From: Methanoregulaceae archaeon
GTDB lineage: Bacteria; Armatimonadota; Fimbriimonadia; Fimbriimonadales; Fimbriimonadaceae
NCBI GenBank assembly: GCA_020850325.1
Contig: JADZEW010000001.1
Location: 360,030 to 424,029 of the forward strand
DNA length: 64,000 nt
Direction: 5' to 3'
Of this stretch, positions 26,479 through 35,731 are shown piece after piece (the first letter of the stretch is position 1; each line of letters begins with the position of its first letter). Both the position numbers and the translations under genes were made by a program. The notes under the pieces were generated by a model, which saw only the letters and a list, made by a program, of their open reading frames with translations, made no database searches and was not told the origin of the DNA.

Positions 26479-27685
26479 GCGACGAGCCGTGGTCTTCTCG
26501 GTGGCGGCCCTTGCCGTGCTGTTTGGAGGGCCCGCTGCCCTGTTGGCTTTTCGGAACGCCCAGCTCGCCCGCGAGTATGAAGATCAGCTGCGCCTTGCCC
26601 GCACGGAAGGGCTCGCCACGACTGGCGAGGAATTCGCCAAGCTCATCCCGACCGCCGAGCCTGCCGAGAATGCTGCGCCCAACTATGCAAAGCTAAGGGG
26701 GGTCATCCGCTCGTTGCCCGACGTTCGATCGCTCGATCTGAGGCTCACCTATCAGCCTTCGGAACTGACCTTGGAAGAGGCGACCCAACTATTGGCCACC
26801 CGACAGCCCGTGCTGGACCTGGGCGAACAAGCAGTAAAGTTGCCCAAGTGCTGGTTCAACCGCGACTGGAGCCTCGGAGCGGCGGTGCTGATGCCGGAGT
26901 TCGCCGACATGAAGAGCCTTGCCCGACTGTTCGCGCTCCGCGGCTCCGTCGCCGCTTACCGTGGGGACGCAATGGCGGCTCTGAAGAATATCGAGCATTT
27001 GCGAGCGGTCGGCTCCCACGCCCGAATGGAAGGAACCGCGATCGCCCGATTGGTCGGTGAGTCGATCGACCAAATCGCGATGCAGAGTCTCGCTAGTTGG
27101 GCCCACATGCATCGCGACCAACCCGCCTACCGAGAAGCTCTGGCGCGAGTCATTGAGAACCTGCCCCGCCCAGATCTCAAGATGGAGACCCGCGGCAACC
27201 TGTTCGAGGCGCTTTCGATCATCGAGCTGTGCTCCACACCTGAGGGTCTGACTGCGCTGGGGCTCAAGAAGGCAGACCTGCCGGGCATCGAGCGGTACGC
27301 GTCTTTGCTCGTGAACAAGGGCGAAGCCCGGATAAGGATCGTCAAGGCGTTTCGCGACCAGCGAGCGGCGATCGACTTGCCACCCGGCCAGCGGGCAGCC
27401 AAGCTTCAAGCCGCATCATCCGAGTTACGCGCGGCGATGATGGCTTTTCCAACGGCGAACATGGTCTTTTTCAGGCTCACGGATGACTCGCAGATCGGAT
27501 ATCTGGATCGCCGAGAACCGATGTGGGAAGCTAACCTCCAGCGGTGGCGCGGGCTAATTCGAGCCTTGGAGGGTCCGCAGCCACCCGCGAAGATCAAGGT
27601 CGATGACCTACTCAGCCCCTTCGACGGCAAGCCGCTTCAGTATCGCTTCGACGGCAAGCAGTATGAAGTTGACCGTAAGCGGTGA
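26471..27685 (+). CDS. membrane-anchored protein of unknown function
   Basis: This 404-residue protein has one N-terminal membrane helix (VVFSVAALAVLFGGPAALLAF) and a long helical extracytoplasmic domain. A C-terminal LLSPFDGKPLQYRFDGKQYEV ends the protein; similar endings occur in other hypothetical exported proteins of planctomycete- and armatimonad-like genomes. No enzyme motif is seen. The ATG overlaps the end of the GH172-type gene, so the two are coupled. Confidence 0.6.
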   Translation: MARRRAVVFSVAALAVLFGGPAALLAFRNAQLAREYEDQLRLARTEGLATTGEEFAKLIPTAEPAENAAPNYAKLRGVIRSLPDVRSLDLRLTYQPSELTLEEATQLLATRQPVLDLGEQAVKLPKCWFNRDWSLGAAVLMPEFADMKSLARLFALRGSVAAYRGDAMAALKNIEHLRAVGSHARMEGTAIARLVGESIDQIAMQSLASWAHMHRDQPAYREALARVIENLPRPDLKMETRGNLFEALSIIELCSTPEGLTALGLKKADLPGIERYASLLVNKGEARIRIVKAFRDQRAAIDLPPGQRAAKLQAASSELRAAMMAFPTANMVFFRLTDDSQIGYLDRREPMWEANLQRWRGLIRALEGPQPPAKIKVDDLLSPFDGKPLQYRFDGKQYEVDRKR

Positions 27686-27852
27686 CGACCGAGCTCTCCT
27701 CATCCCACCTGATTCCGCCTTGGCGAAGCCGTAGGCGCCCTCTCCTTGGGGGACGTCAATCGCGTGAGGCAAGGCCCAAGGGGCCGAAATCCTATAGCCC
27801 AGGGCATCGCCCTGGGTGAAGAGCACGATCCCCGAGCCCTGTAGGGGCGAGA

Positions 27853-27900
<48 letters not shown>

Positions 27901-27961
27901 CGGCCAAACCTAGCACACCCGAGCCAATCCGAGCTAACCCGAGCCACCCCCATGCCAACCG

Positions 27962-27994
27962 GATGCGAGGTACGAGCCACCCTCGCGCCTCGTG
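27962..27994. repeat. 33-base dispersed intergenic repeat, copy 1
   Basis: It runs from GATGCGAGGTACGAGCC to GCGCCTCGTG and matches the stretch at 62527-62559 with one substitution. Internal GCGAG/CTCGC can form a small hairpin. Confidence 0.7.
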
Positions 27995-28055
27995 GGCTTC
28001 CGAAGGGCCAACCGAGCAAACCCGAACCACCCCGAGCCAACCGACGCAATCCCGA

Positions 28056-28061
28056 TATAAT
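28056..28061 (+). promoter_or_regulatory. -10 box for leaderless glyA transcript
   Basis: An exact TATAAT followed by 6 bases (CCAGCC) and ATG. This spacing supports the 28068 start over the longer open frame. Confidence 0.6.
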
Positions 28062-28067
28062 CCAGCC

Positions 28068-29336
28068 ATGCCTACGTCCGATTCCCTCACACGTCATCGA
28101 GCGCCACTCGCCGAGGTCGATCCGGTCGTCGCGGACATCATCACCCGCGAGGAGCAGCGCCAGGAACAGAACCTCGAGCTGATCGCAAGCGAGAACATCG
28201 CGAGCCTCGCCGTGCGGCAGGCGATGATGAGCGTGCTCACGGACAAGTATGCCGAGGGATACCCGGGGAAGCGGTATTACGGCGGTTGCGAGGTCGTCGA
28301 CGAGGTCGAGACCCTCGCGATCGAGCGGGTGAAGAAAATCTACGGCGCGGACTTCGCAAACGTGCAGCCCCACAGCGGGGCGCAGGCGAACATGGCGGTT
28401 TACTTTGCCTTCCTCAGGCCCGGAGACACGTTGATGGCGATGAACCTCGCCCACGGCGGCCACCTCACCCACGGCTCACCGGTCAACTTCAGCGGGCAGT
28501 TCTACAACATCGTGCCCTATGGCGTCCATCCGGATACCGAGCGGATCGACTACGACGAGTTCGCCCGCCTCGCCCGAGAGCACAAGCCGAAGATGATCGT
28601 CTCCGGCGCGACGGCGTATTCGCGCGAGTTCGATTTCGCGCGGATTCGCGAGATCGCCGACGAGGTCGGCGCGCTCCACATGTGCGATATGTCGCACTAC
28701 AGCGGCCTGATCGCGGGTGGACAGTATCCGAACCCGATGCCCCACTGCCACTTTGTCACCTCCACCACCCACAAGTCGATTCGCGGACCGCGAGGCGGCA
28801 TGATCCTGTGGAACGACGAAGAGCACTCCAAGCCGGTCAACATGAGCGTCTTCCCCGGCATCCAGGGCGGCCCGCTGATGCACGTGATCGCGGCGAAGGC
28901 GGTCGCGTTCGGCGAGGCGCTGCGTCCGGAGTTCAAGGAGTACCAGGCTCAGATCAAGCGGAACGCCCACGCGCTCTCGGAGGCGATGATCTCCGAGGGA
29001 TTCCGCATCGTCAGCGGCGGCACGGACAGCCACCTCATGCTCGTGGATTTGCGCCCCTTCGGCGTGAACGGCAAGATCGCCCAACACACCCTCGATGAGG
29101 CGCACATCACCACGAACAAGAACTCGATCCCGAACGACCCCGAGAAGCCGTTCGTGACCTCGGGCATTCGGCTTGGCACCCCCGCGGTGACCACACGCGG
29201 AATGCGCGAAGCCGACATGGCGGAGATCGCGTCGCTCATCGCTCGCGCCCTGCGCGGCCGCGAGGACGAAGCCGAGATGAACGCAGTTCGTGCCGGGGTC
29301 AAGGCGCTCACCGGCCGTTACCCAATCCACGCATAG
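28068..29336 (+). CDS. glyA: serine hydroxymethyltransferase
   Basis: This 422-residue PLP enzyme interconverts serine and glycine with tetrahydrofolate, supplying one-carbon units. [26 protein letters not shown], the SGA-rich [11 protein letters not shown] and the PLP lysine in [14 protein letters not shown] (Lys236) are all present. Length is standard. The start at ATG 28068 fits family length and the adjacent TATAAT; the frame is open for 84 more codons upstream, giving a Pro/Ser-rich low-complexity extension that I do not include. The zinc-ribbon gene follows 10 bases later. Confidence 0.96.
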   Translation: MPTSDSLTRHRAPLAEVDPVVADIITREEQRQEQNLELIASENIASLAVRQAMMSVLTDKYAEGYPGKRYYGGCEVVDEVETLAIERVKKIYGADFANVQPHSGAQANMAVYFAFLRPGDTLMAMNLAHGGHLTHGSPVNFSGQFYNIVPYGVHPDTERIDYDEFARLAREHKPKMIVSGATAYSREFDFARIREIADEVGALHMCDMSHYSGLIAGGQYPNPMPHCHFVTSTTHKSIRGPRGGMILWNDEEHSKPVNMSVFPGIQGGPLMHVIAAKAVAFGEALRPEFKEYQAQIKRNAHALSEAMISEGFRIVSGGTDSHLMLVDLRPFGVNGKIAQHTLDEAHITTNKNSIPNDPEKPFVTSGIRLGTPAVTTRGMREADMAEIASLIARALRGREDEAEMNAVRAGVKALTGRYPIHA

Positions 29337-29346
29337 AGGACGACCC

Positions 29347-29874
29347 ATGGCGCGACAATGCCCCGACTGCAAGATCGACCTTCGAACCGAGGAAATCCTC
29401 GGTATCGACCTCGACATCTGCCCCACCTGCGCGGGCATCTTCTTCGATGACGGCGAAATGGTCAAGCTGAAGGACCAGGGCGACGATGCGTTCGCGGACG
29501 TCGATGAGCAGGTTCAGCCCGAAGATCCGTTCGAACCGACGGGTGAGAGAATCTCCCGCATGTGCCCGGCGTGCCGCGAGGTGATGGACGAGTACAAGTA
29601 CCTTTACACGACCCAAATCAAGCTCGACTCCTGCCCAAAGTGCTTCGGCACCTGGGTCGAACACGGCGAGCTCGAGGCGATGCAAAAGGCGCTTGCCGAT
29701 GCCGAAAGCCAACCGCTCAACGAGTCGCTGATGCGCACCCTCCGTCACCAGTTAGTGATCGCAGAGGAAGAGGTCGCCCACGAGCGGAGACTCTATCGTC
29801 AGCGGCGGATGACCCAAGTGCTTCGCATCCTCACCTTAAGGCGCTCAGGCCCGCCGTTTGGCTGGTGGGTCTAG
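29347..29874 (+). CDS. zf-TFIIB-type zinc-ribbon protein
   Basis: This 175-residue protein has two TFIIB-like zinc ribbons. The first is CPDC (5-8) with CPTC and AGIFFDDGEMVKL; the second is CPAC with CPKC and GTWVEHGELEAM. The pattern CPxC...CPxCxGxWxDxGEL is the zf-TFIIB family. The C-terminus is a basic helix. Its role is unknown; it may bind nucleic acid or protein. It follows glyA closely and overlaps the 3' end of the convergent photolyase gene by 30 bases. Confidence 0.8.
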   Translation: MARQCPDCKIDLRTEEILGIDLDICPTCAGIFFDDGEMVKLKDQGDDAFADVDEQVQPEDPFEPTGERISRMCPACREVMDEYKYLYTTQIKLDSCPKCFGTWVEHGELEAMQKALADAESQPLNESLMRTLRHQLVIAEEEVAHERRLYRQRRMTQVLRILTLRRSGPPFGWWV

Positions 29875-31314
29875 CTCGGCCAGAAACCGATCGGCGGTGT
29901 TGAGCAGGGCTTGTTGCTTGGCGGCTGGGAAACGGTCCCACTGCTTGGGCATGACGCTCAGGCGAGGATTCGCGCTGAAGAACTCCCGATGCCGGGAGAT
30001 GAACCGCCAGTACAGCGCGTCCCAAACCTCGCACCACTGCCCCGCGGGGTAGTCGCTCATCCGTCGGATGTACGCCGAGCCCGACAGGTAAGGCTTGGTC
30101 GTGATGAGGCCGCTGTCCGCGAACTGGCTCATGGCATACACGTTCGGCACCATGACCCAATCGTAGGCGTCGACGAACAACTCCATGAACCACCGGTAAA
30201 CGTCGTCGGGATCGATCTCGCACAGCAGCATGAAGTTGCCGAGGACCATGAGCCGCTCGATGTGGTGGGCATAGCCGGTGTCGAGGACGCGGCGGATCAC
30301 GGTGTCTACCGGCGGGATTCCCGTCGTGCCTTGGTAGAACGCTTCGGGCATGGGTCGCGAATGCCCCCAGAAGTTAGCAGTGCGCATCCGCCGACCCAGC
30401 CCTTCGTAGCTCAGCCGCATGAACTCTCGCCAGCCGATGACCTGCCGTACAAATCCTTCGAGCGAGTTCAAGGGAACCTCGTTGGCTTCGGCGTAGCCGA
30501 GGCCCCGCTCGATCACCTCAGCGGCGGTGATGAGGCCGATGTTGAGCGGGATCGAGAGTTGGGAGTGGTTGAGCACCGCATGGTGGCGGCTGATGGCGTC
30601 CTCGTAGTCGCCGAACTGACGGAAGCGGTGTTCGAGGAAGTCATCGAGAACCGCCAGGGCCGCGGCGCGGGTCACCGGCCAGCCGAAGGAACCGATCGAG
30701 CCGACCGCGTGGGGAAAGTCGTGGAGCACTGATTCCGCGGCAGCTTGAACGCCTTGCTGTTCTGTCGTGGCGAGAATCGGTGGCGGCATGTAGCCACTCG
30801 GAAGACGCTTCCGATTCTCCGTGTCAAAACTCCATCGTCCGCCCTGCGGTTGGCTATCGGCATCGACCAGCACGCCCAGCTCTCGGCGCTGACGAGTGTA
30901 GAAGTCGCTCATCCGCCACGGTGTCGGGCGATCAAGTTGCCAGCGGCCGACCTCGCTGGGGGTCAGGAATCCCGGAGATGGCAGCGGCTCAACCTCGGGC
31001 AGCAGCCGGCGGAGCCGTCGAGACAGCCAGTCGTCGACCGGGTCCCAGTAGACAAGGGGATGGGCCGCTTGTCCAACCGCCGTTTCCAGGGCCTGCCCGG
31101 GGGTGGAAGATGCCGGAACGTACCGCACCTCGTATCCTCTGGCACGCCATGCGGCAGCATGAGCAGACATCGACGCCCGGTGCAGCAGCAGCTTCTGTCG
31201 GTGAAAGGCGAACTGCGTGAAGAACAAATCGTCCTCGATCAGCACGATCTCCGAGACCCCGTCGGGAACGCAAGGAAACAGCTGATGGGGAAACACAAGC
31301 AGCGATCGGCCCAC
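29845..31314 (-). CDS. photolyase/cryptochrome of the prokaryotic (6-4) (PhrB) family
   Basis: This 489-residue protein fits the deoxyribodipyrimidine photolyase-related (FeS-BCP) family: VLIEDDLFF near the N-terminus, GWPVTRAAALAVLDDFLEHRF, IGLITAAEVI, GWREFMR, DTGYAHHIERLMVLGNF with the paired His, and SQFADSGLITTKPYLSGSAYI. It would bind FAD and repair (6-4) photoproducts or sense light. The Fe-S ligands are mostly missing: the expected Cys before VD is Pro (TGIPPVD), the CxxC after RMSDY is absent with a shortened loop, and only one Cys (CEVWDALYW) remains. The start is GTG. Confidence 0.85.
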   Translation of the reverse strand: MGRSLLVFPHQLFPCVPDGVSEIVLIEDDLFFTQFAFHRQKLLLHRASMSAHAAAWRARGYEVRYVPASSTPGQALETAVGQAAHPLVYWDPVDDWLSRRLRRLLPEVEPLPSPGFLTPSEVGRWQLDRPTPWRMSDFYTRQRRELGVLVDADSQPQGGRWSFDTENRKRLPSGYMPPPILATTEQQGVQAAAESVLHDFPHAVGSIGSFGWPVTRAAALAVLDDFLEHRFRQFGDYEDAISRHHAVLNHSQLSIPLNIGLITAAEVIERGLGYAEANEVPLNSLEGFVRQVIGWREFMRLSYEGLGRRMRTANFWGHSRPMPEAFYQGTTGIPPVDTVIRRVLDTGYAHHIERLMVLGNFMLLCEIDPDDVYRWFMELFVDAYDWVMVPNVYAMSQFADSGLITTKPYLSGSAYIRRMSDYPAGQWCEVWDALYWRFISRHREFFSANPRLSVMPKQWDRFPAAKQQALLNTADRFLAELDPPAKRRA

Positions 31315-31397
31315 CCCTTAGAAGTACGCAATCAAAATATCGTTGATTTCATTTGGCTTTCCGCTCATAATTTTCGGATTCCGCTTCAATCTGCGTG

Positions 31398-31403
31398 TAG
31401 AAT
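31398..31403 (+). promoter_or_regulatory. -10 box of the secreted beta-propeller gene
   Basis: TAGAAT, followed by a short leader with GGAGGG before ATG 31425, so this gene has a ribosome site, unlike many neighbours. Confidence 0.45.
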
Positions 31404-31424
31404 CTTAGTTATGGAGGGCCAAAA

Positions 31425-33263
31425 ATGAAACGATTCTTAACGGCATGGGCGATCCTCGGCGGGTTAGCAGTCTCCGCCATGGGCCAGGTTCCGTCGTGGT
31501 GGCGAGACTACAACGCAGGCGGAGGTGTTGCTGAGCAAGCCATATCGATCGGCGTCGACGCCAATGGCAATGTCTACAGCGCGGGCACGGCGGGTTCGTC
31601 CCCCAACACCGACATCTTGGTGGTGAGTTACTCGCCGACCGGCGCTTGGCGCTGGACCGCCATCTACAACGGTCCCGGCAACAAGGATGACCGCCCGGTG
31701 GAGATCGCCGTCGACGCCAATGGGGATGTGTATCTCGTGGGAATGTCCTACGATGATCCTACGATGAACGCGATGGTCACTCAGAAGTACGACGGAACCA
31801 CCGGCGTACTTCAATGGAGTCGTCCTCACATACAGAACGGCTTGGGCCAAACCCCCTGCATTGCCCGAGGCATCGCGCTTGGGCCGTCGGGCACGGTGTA
31901 CGCGTGCGGAGCGGCCGAAGTGTTCAATGAGTTCCTTGACGCATATGTCTGTAGCCAATCAATGGTAGATGGCTCGTTTATCAACATGCAAGTGTACGGG
32001 GCGAATCTCCAGCCCGCGGCCAACCAGATCGCGGAGGACATCGTCTACAACGGCCACGCGGGGATGGTGTTTGTCGTCGGGTCAACTGCGGACAACAGCC
32101 ACCCGTACTCTTCGGATGCCAGCGACATGTTCCTCACCCGATCCGATGCGATGCTCACCGCCGTCTGGACAAACACGTTCGATGGCTACGGTAAACGGGA
32201 CATCGCCCGAAATGTGGCCGTCCGAAACAACGACGTGTTCGTATTCGGGAATGCGACGACCAATCCCGCAACCTATCCCGTTTTGTTTCTAGTGAAGGCC
32301 GATGGCGTGACCGGAGCCGAGGTGTGGCGCAAGCTGCGCACCACCGCCAGCGACATCGAGATGGGCAAGATGGTCCTCGATGCGTTCGGCAATCCCACCC
32401 TGCTCGGCAACATCGACCAGTTCGCCTCGTTTGCGTTGCGCTACCGCGGCACGGATGGCTACCTGTATTGGGAGCGAGTTTTCGGTGACCTCTACAGCGA
32501 CCTCGCGGTCGATTCGGCGGCGGCGACCTACGTCGTGGGTTCGAGCACGATGAAGCTCTCTCATACCGGGGCAACCCTGTGGAACTCCTCCGAAGCTGGT
32601 GGAGCCGCCGCCGTAGGTCCGGGCAACGTGCTGTACACGAATCGTACGCAGTTCAATGCTACTGCCGATCTACGGACTATCCGCTGGTTCCAAGCCGCCT
32701 TTGCGCTGACCTTGTCCCCGTCCTCGACGGTGGGTGGTGTCAACGTGACGGGAACGATCAAGTCGAACCTCGTGGCTCCGCCCGGAGGGTTGTCGTTTAC
32801 GATCAGCGAGAACTCGATCTACGTGGCGACCGCTCAAGGCGTGACCATCCCCGCTGGCGCAACTCAAGCGAACTTCACGATTTTTACCGCCCCCAACAAG
32901 GGGTGGACCAATATCGTGGTGCCGATCACGGCGACGCTCAATGGTGCGACCGCCGTCGGAACGCTGACGATCCTGCCGCCCGTGCCTCAGAGCCTGGTGA
33001 TGTCGCCCAATGTGGTGCAGGCTGGCCTCAGTTCCACGGGAACGGTTGCGCTCACCGGCAAGGCTCCGGGTGCCGGGCTATGGGTCGCGCTCAGCGACAA
33101 TAGCTCCGCCGCTTCGACCCCGATCGCGGTGAAGGTGCAACCTTACCAAACCTCCGCCCAGTTCGTCGTGCAAACGACCGATCTCGCGGTGACCACGGTG
33201 GTCACCATCTCGGCAAAGTCGAATGGCGTCACCCGGACGGCGACATTGACAATCAACCCGTAA
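31425..33263 (+). CDS. secreted beta-propeller protein with two C-terminal Ig-like repeats
   Basis: This 612-residue exported protein has a signal peptide (MKRFLTAWAILGGLAVSAMGQ) and then SBBP-like propeller blades with repeated DANGNVYSAG, DANGDVYLVG and GPSGTVYACG motifs through about residue 420. Two tandem domains follow of the form LTLSPSSTVGGVNVTG...TLTILPP and LVMSPNVVQAGLSSTG...TLTINP. There is no PEP-CTERM tail. It probably acts outside the cell as a binding or adhesive protein; the ligand is unknown. Confidence 0.75.
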   Translation: MKRFLTAWAILGGLAVSAMGQVPSWWRDYNAGGGVAEQAISIGVDANGNVYSAGTAGSSPNTDILVVSYSPTGAWRWTAIYNGPGNKDDRPVEIAVDANGDVYLVGMSYDDPTMNAMVTQKYDGTTGVLQWSRPHIQNGLGQTPCIARGIALGPSGTVYACGAAEVFNEFLDAYVCSQSMVDGSFINMQVYGANLQPAANQIAEDIVYNGHAGMVFVVGSTADNSHPYSSDASDMFLTRSDAMLTAVWTNTFDGYGKRDIARNVAVRNNDVFVFGNATTNPATYPVLFLVKADGVTGAEVWRKLRTTASDIEMGKMVLDAFGNPTLLGNIDQFASFALRYRGTDGYLYWERVFGDLYSDLAVDSAAATYVVGSSTMKLSHTGATLWNSSEAGGAAAVGPGNVLYTNRTQFNATADLRTIRWFQAAFALTLSPSSTVGGVNVTGTIKSNLVAPPGGLSFTISENSIYVATAQGVTIPAGATQANFTIFTAPNKGWTNIVVPITATLNGATAVGTLTILPPVPQSLVMSPNVVQAGLSSTGTVALTGKAPGAGLWVALSDNSSAASTPIAVKVQPYQTSAQFVVQTTDLAVTTVVTISAKSNGVTRTATLTINP

Positions 33264-33305
33264 CGGGTATCTTCGCAGGTGGAGAGCTTCAGCTCTCTGC
33301 CTGCG

Positions 33306-33399
33306 GGGGCGCATCTCGGCCGGTGTCGGGCATGGTCTTCAAAACCAGTTGAGGCTCCTTACGGGGCCTGGTAGGTTCGACTCCTACACGCTCCCGCCA
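33306..33399 (+). tRNA. selC: tRNA-Sec (anticodon TCA)
   Basis: A 94-base cloverleaf with selenocysteine-type features. The acceptor GGGGGCG pairs with CGCTCCC before GCCA. The D stem is 6 base pairs (CTCGGC/GTCGGG) with a 4-base loop. The anticodon loop is CTTCAAA with TCA, on a TGGT/ACCA stem. A 7-base-pair long variable arm (AGGCTCC/GGGGCCT) is present. The T arm is GTAGG-TTCGACT-CCTAC. CCA is encoded. The anticodon stem's outer pair and the eighth acceptor pair are weak. selA, selB and selD are not in the window. Confidence 0.85.
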
Positions 33400-33448
33400 A
33401 TCTCTTTGGAAACCTTGTTGCACTGCAAGGCGTCTCAAAATCCGAACC

Positions 33449-33934
33449 ATGCAAAAGATCTCTTTGTTGGCCGGGCTTGTTGCGCTTGGCGTCGCCGTTC
33501 CTTTCGTCCAAACCCCGAGCGAACTCGATCACGAAGGGCTCAAGAAGATGATTACCGGCCTTGGCTATGAGGTCAAGGAAGAAAAGCTCGAGGACGGCGG
33601 AGCGACCTTCGAGTTCGTCGAGAAGCCGGAAGATTTCACGATTCCTATCCTCGCCGAGATCAGTGCTTCCAAGCGGTACATCTGGCTGACCGTCTTTCTT
33701 GGCGATCCTCCCAAGGACGTCGCCAAGCACACGAACCTGCTCAAGCATAACGCCGAAACTCAGCCTGCGTTCTTTTTTATCACAAAGTCGAACAAGCTCA
33801 AGTTCGGGCTTGCCATCGACAATCGTGGCCTGACCTCCGAACATCTGAAGCGGGTGATCGGGTTGGTCGTCGAGGGCGTGACCTCGACCGGAGCCGATTG
33901 GGGAAGCTCAACTTCACCCTTACGGAACCGCTAA
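33449..33934 (+). CDS. exported protein with YbjN/CesT-like fold
   Basis: This 161-residue protein has an N-terminal hydrophobic export segment (ISLLAGLVALGVAVPFVQT). The rest has the helix-strand layout of YbjN-like domains: LKKMITGLGYEVKEEKLEDG, an IPILAEISASKRYIWLTVFL strand pair, and a final LTSEHLKRVIGLVVEGV helix. The family assignment is from pattern only. It lies 50 bases after selC and may share no promoter with it. Function unknown. Confidence 0.6.
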   Translation: MQKISLLAGLVALGVAVPFVQTPSELDHEGLKKMITGLGYEVKEEKLEDGGATFEFVEKPEDFTIPILAEISASKRYIWLTVFLGDPPKDVAKHTNLLKHNAETQPAFFFITKSNKLKFGLAIDNRGLTSEHLKRVIGLVVEGVTSTGADWGSSTSPLRNR

Positions 33935-33978
33935 GGCGTCACTACGAACCGACTTAGCGCGCGGCCCGTCTTCTCGTT

Positions 33979-34482
33979 ATGCGGGCGCGCGCCTTTTCTT
34001 TAGTCGAACTGCTGGTCGTGATCGCGATCATCGTCGTTCTGGCCGCCATCACTTTCCCCGTGATGGTGCGGGCCAAGGCTCGCGCCAAGCAAACCACCTG
34101 CATGAGCAACCTGAGGCAGATGGCGTTGCGGCACCAGATCGAGGGTGCCCGGGGCGGAGACTTGCCCTGCCCGTTGAGTGATCAGTACAACGTCGGCTAC
34201 TACGACATTCCGAACCGAAAGCTCGCCGAGGATCTCGAACTCGCTGACCCAGGCTCCGGCTACTACGTCTGCTACCTCCACGGCAAGCACGTTGGCCCGG
34301 GAACATCACCCGCCGACTTCGATGGCACGATCGTCCGGCTCCGCCGAGATGGCTCGGTCCACGTGCGCAAGGTCGATCGGCTCTGCCGAGCCGGAGTCCC
34401 GGTCCGGCCCGACTGGCGTCTGTTCACGGACGCGCCGTGCCCGCCCGAGTATTGCCCGAGCGATCTCGTGCCATGTGAATAG
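33979..34482 (+). CDS. prepilin-type N-terminal cleavage/methylation protein
   Basis: This 167-residue pseudopilin-like protein has a very short leader followed by AFSLVELLVVIAIIVVLAAI, the class III signal with the +5 Glu after the cleavage site. The soluble part has six cysteines and a C-terminal Cys-rich end (PCPPEYCPSDLVPCE). It is a candidate minor pilin or type II secretion pseudopilin. No peptidase or assembly ATPase is nearby. The stop is 2 bases from the convergent PaiB-like gene. Confidence 0.8.
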   Translation: MRARAFSLVELLVVIAIIVVLAAITFPVMVRAKARAKQTTCMSNLRQMALRHQIEGARGGDLPCPLSDQYNVGYYDIPNRKLAEDLELADPGSGYYVCYLHGKHVGPGTSPADFDGTIVRLRRDGSVHVRKVDRLCRAGVPVRPDWRLFTDAPCPPEYCPSDLVPCE

Positions 34483-34484
34483 AC

Positions 34485-35093
34485 TTAGATTTTAGATTCC
34501 CGCGACAGGCGCTCCATCCACGCGGCGAGCGACAGATCGTCGGCATGAGCGCGCTCTTTAAGCCCGCGGATGACTCCTTCTCGCTCCTCCATCGTCCGAT
34601 TCCGGCTCACCTTCGCCTTAGCGGTCAGCCGTTCGATGGGCATGGTGAATGCGATGATCCCGGGCAAGATGCGCTCTTGCTCTTGATCCTCGGCGCGGAA
34701 GGCCGCGTCATCGCCCTGATACCCATCGGTCAGTTCGCGAACGATCGCCAACGACGTCGCTGGATCGGCGGGCGTGGGAGTCCCAACCGCCTCGACCATG
34801 AGGTAGTTCCACGTAGGCACCGCAGCGTGCCCGTACCACTTCGGGGTGATGTAGGCGTGAGGGCCGTGGAAGATGACGGTCATCGGGGTGCCTCCATCGA
34901 TGAGCTTGCGGTGAGGATTCGCCGCGGCGAGGTGCCCTCGCAATAACCGAAGGTCGGCGTCGACCACGACCGGCATCAACGTGACGTGCGGCTCGCCTTC
35001 CGCCACGCTGATCAACGTTGCGAAGGGATGCTCGGCCATCAACTTCCACGCGACGGCCTCGTCCACGCGGGCGTGGCCGGGAACGTAGATCAC
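34485..35093 (-). CDS. FMN-binding negative transcriptional regulator, PaiB-like
   Basis: This 202-residue protein has the family start MIYVPGHARV, HPFATLIS, the RGHLAAANPH motif, HAYITPKWY, VPTWNYLMVEA and the C-terminal KAKVSRNRT, all marks of the PaiB/FMN-binding split-barrel family. Relatives bind flavin or heme and repress protease and sporulation genes in Bacillus; the target here is unknown. It is the last of a four-gene operon with 4-base overlaps. Confidence 0.87.
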   Translation of the reverse strand: MIYVPGHARVDEAVAWKLMAEHPFATLISVAEGEPHVTLMPVVVDADLRLLRGHLAAANPHRKLIDGGTPMTVIFHGPHAYITPKWYGHAAVPTWNYLMVEAVGTPTPADPATSLAIVRELTDGYQGDDAAFRAEDQEQERILPGIIAFTMPIERLTAKAKVSRNRTMEEREGVIRGLKERAHADDLSLAAWMERLSRESKI

Positions 35094-35731
35094 CAGACCC
35101 TCTCGATCGCTCCGTTGGGCAGTTCCAGCCGAAGGGGCAGTCCCTGAGCATCGATGAACGCGACCCCGCGATCCGACTCAGTGCGGTGCGCCTTCACCTT
35201 GCGCCCGGCGATCGTGATGTCGACTGGGCCCTTGTAGGTGGTCGTGACCAACTCCCACGTGAGCGTCTCCAGATTGACCGTATTCGCCTTGACGACCGCA
35301 CCCGGCTTAGGCACATCGCGAACAAACCAGAACTCGCTGAGATCTTCGCGAACGGCAGTCTCGGGCAGCGGAATCTTCTTGACGGTGCGCTTGCCACCCT
35401 CGTCAATCACCGCATTGGCTCCCGCCGCGTCGAAGGTCACAACGACCGTCTTTCGCGTTTTGAGCGTCACATTGTGGGTCTCTTGGAACTTGCGGATTGG
35501 ACGTCCGGTTTTGTCGTACGTCGACTCTTGTCGGAGGTTGATCGCGAGACTTTCCGACTTCAGCTCCATCGAGAGCTGCACGGACTTGCCGCCATCCGCG
35601 CCCAGTTTCTGCAGCATCGTCGCTGCTCCCGCAACCCGGCCATTCAAGTACACGGTCATCTTCACCGGCGCGGGCGGCTTGGGCGCGCCTTGCGCTAATC
35701 CGAGAAGCAGAATCAAGCGTATTGGGTTCAC
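35090..35731 (-). CDS. exported protein of unknown function
   Basis: This 213-residue protein has a short signal peptide (MNPIRLILLLGLAQGAP) and a strand-rich body resembling lipid- or cofactor-carrier barrels. 'ESTYDKTGRPIRKFQE' and KVKAHRTESDRGVAFIDAQG look like repeated hairpins of a DUF3108-type fold, but that is only an impression. The GTG start overlaps the preceding stop (GTGA), and its own end overlaps the PaiB-like gene, so it belongs to the redox operon. Confidence 0.6.
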   Translation of the reverse strand: MNPIRLILLLGLAQGAPKPPAPVKMTVYLNGRVAGAATMLQKLGADGGKSVQLSMELKSESLAINLRQESTYDKTGRPIRKFQETHNVTLKTRKTVVVTFDAAGANAVIDEGGKRTVKKIPLPETAVREDLSEFWFVRDVPKPGAVVKANTVNLETLTWELVTTTYKGPVDITIAGRKVKAHRTESDRGVAFIDAQGLPLRLELPNGAIERVW

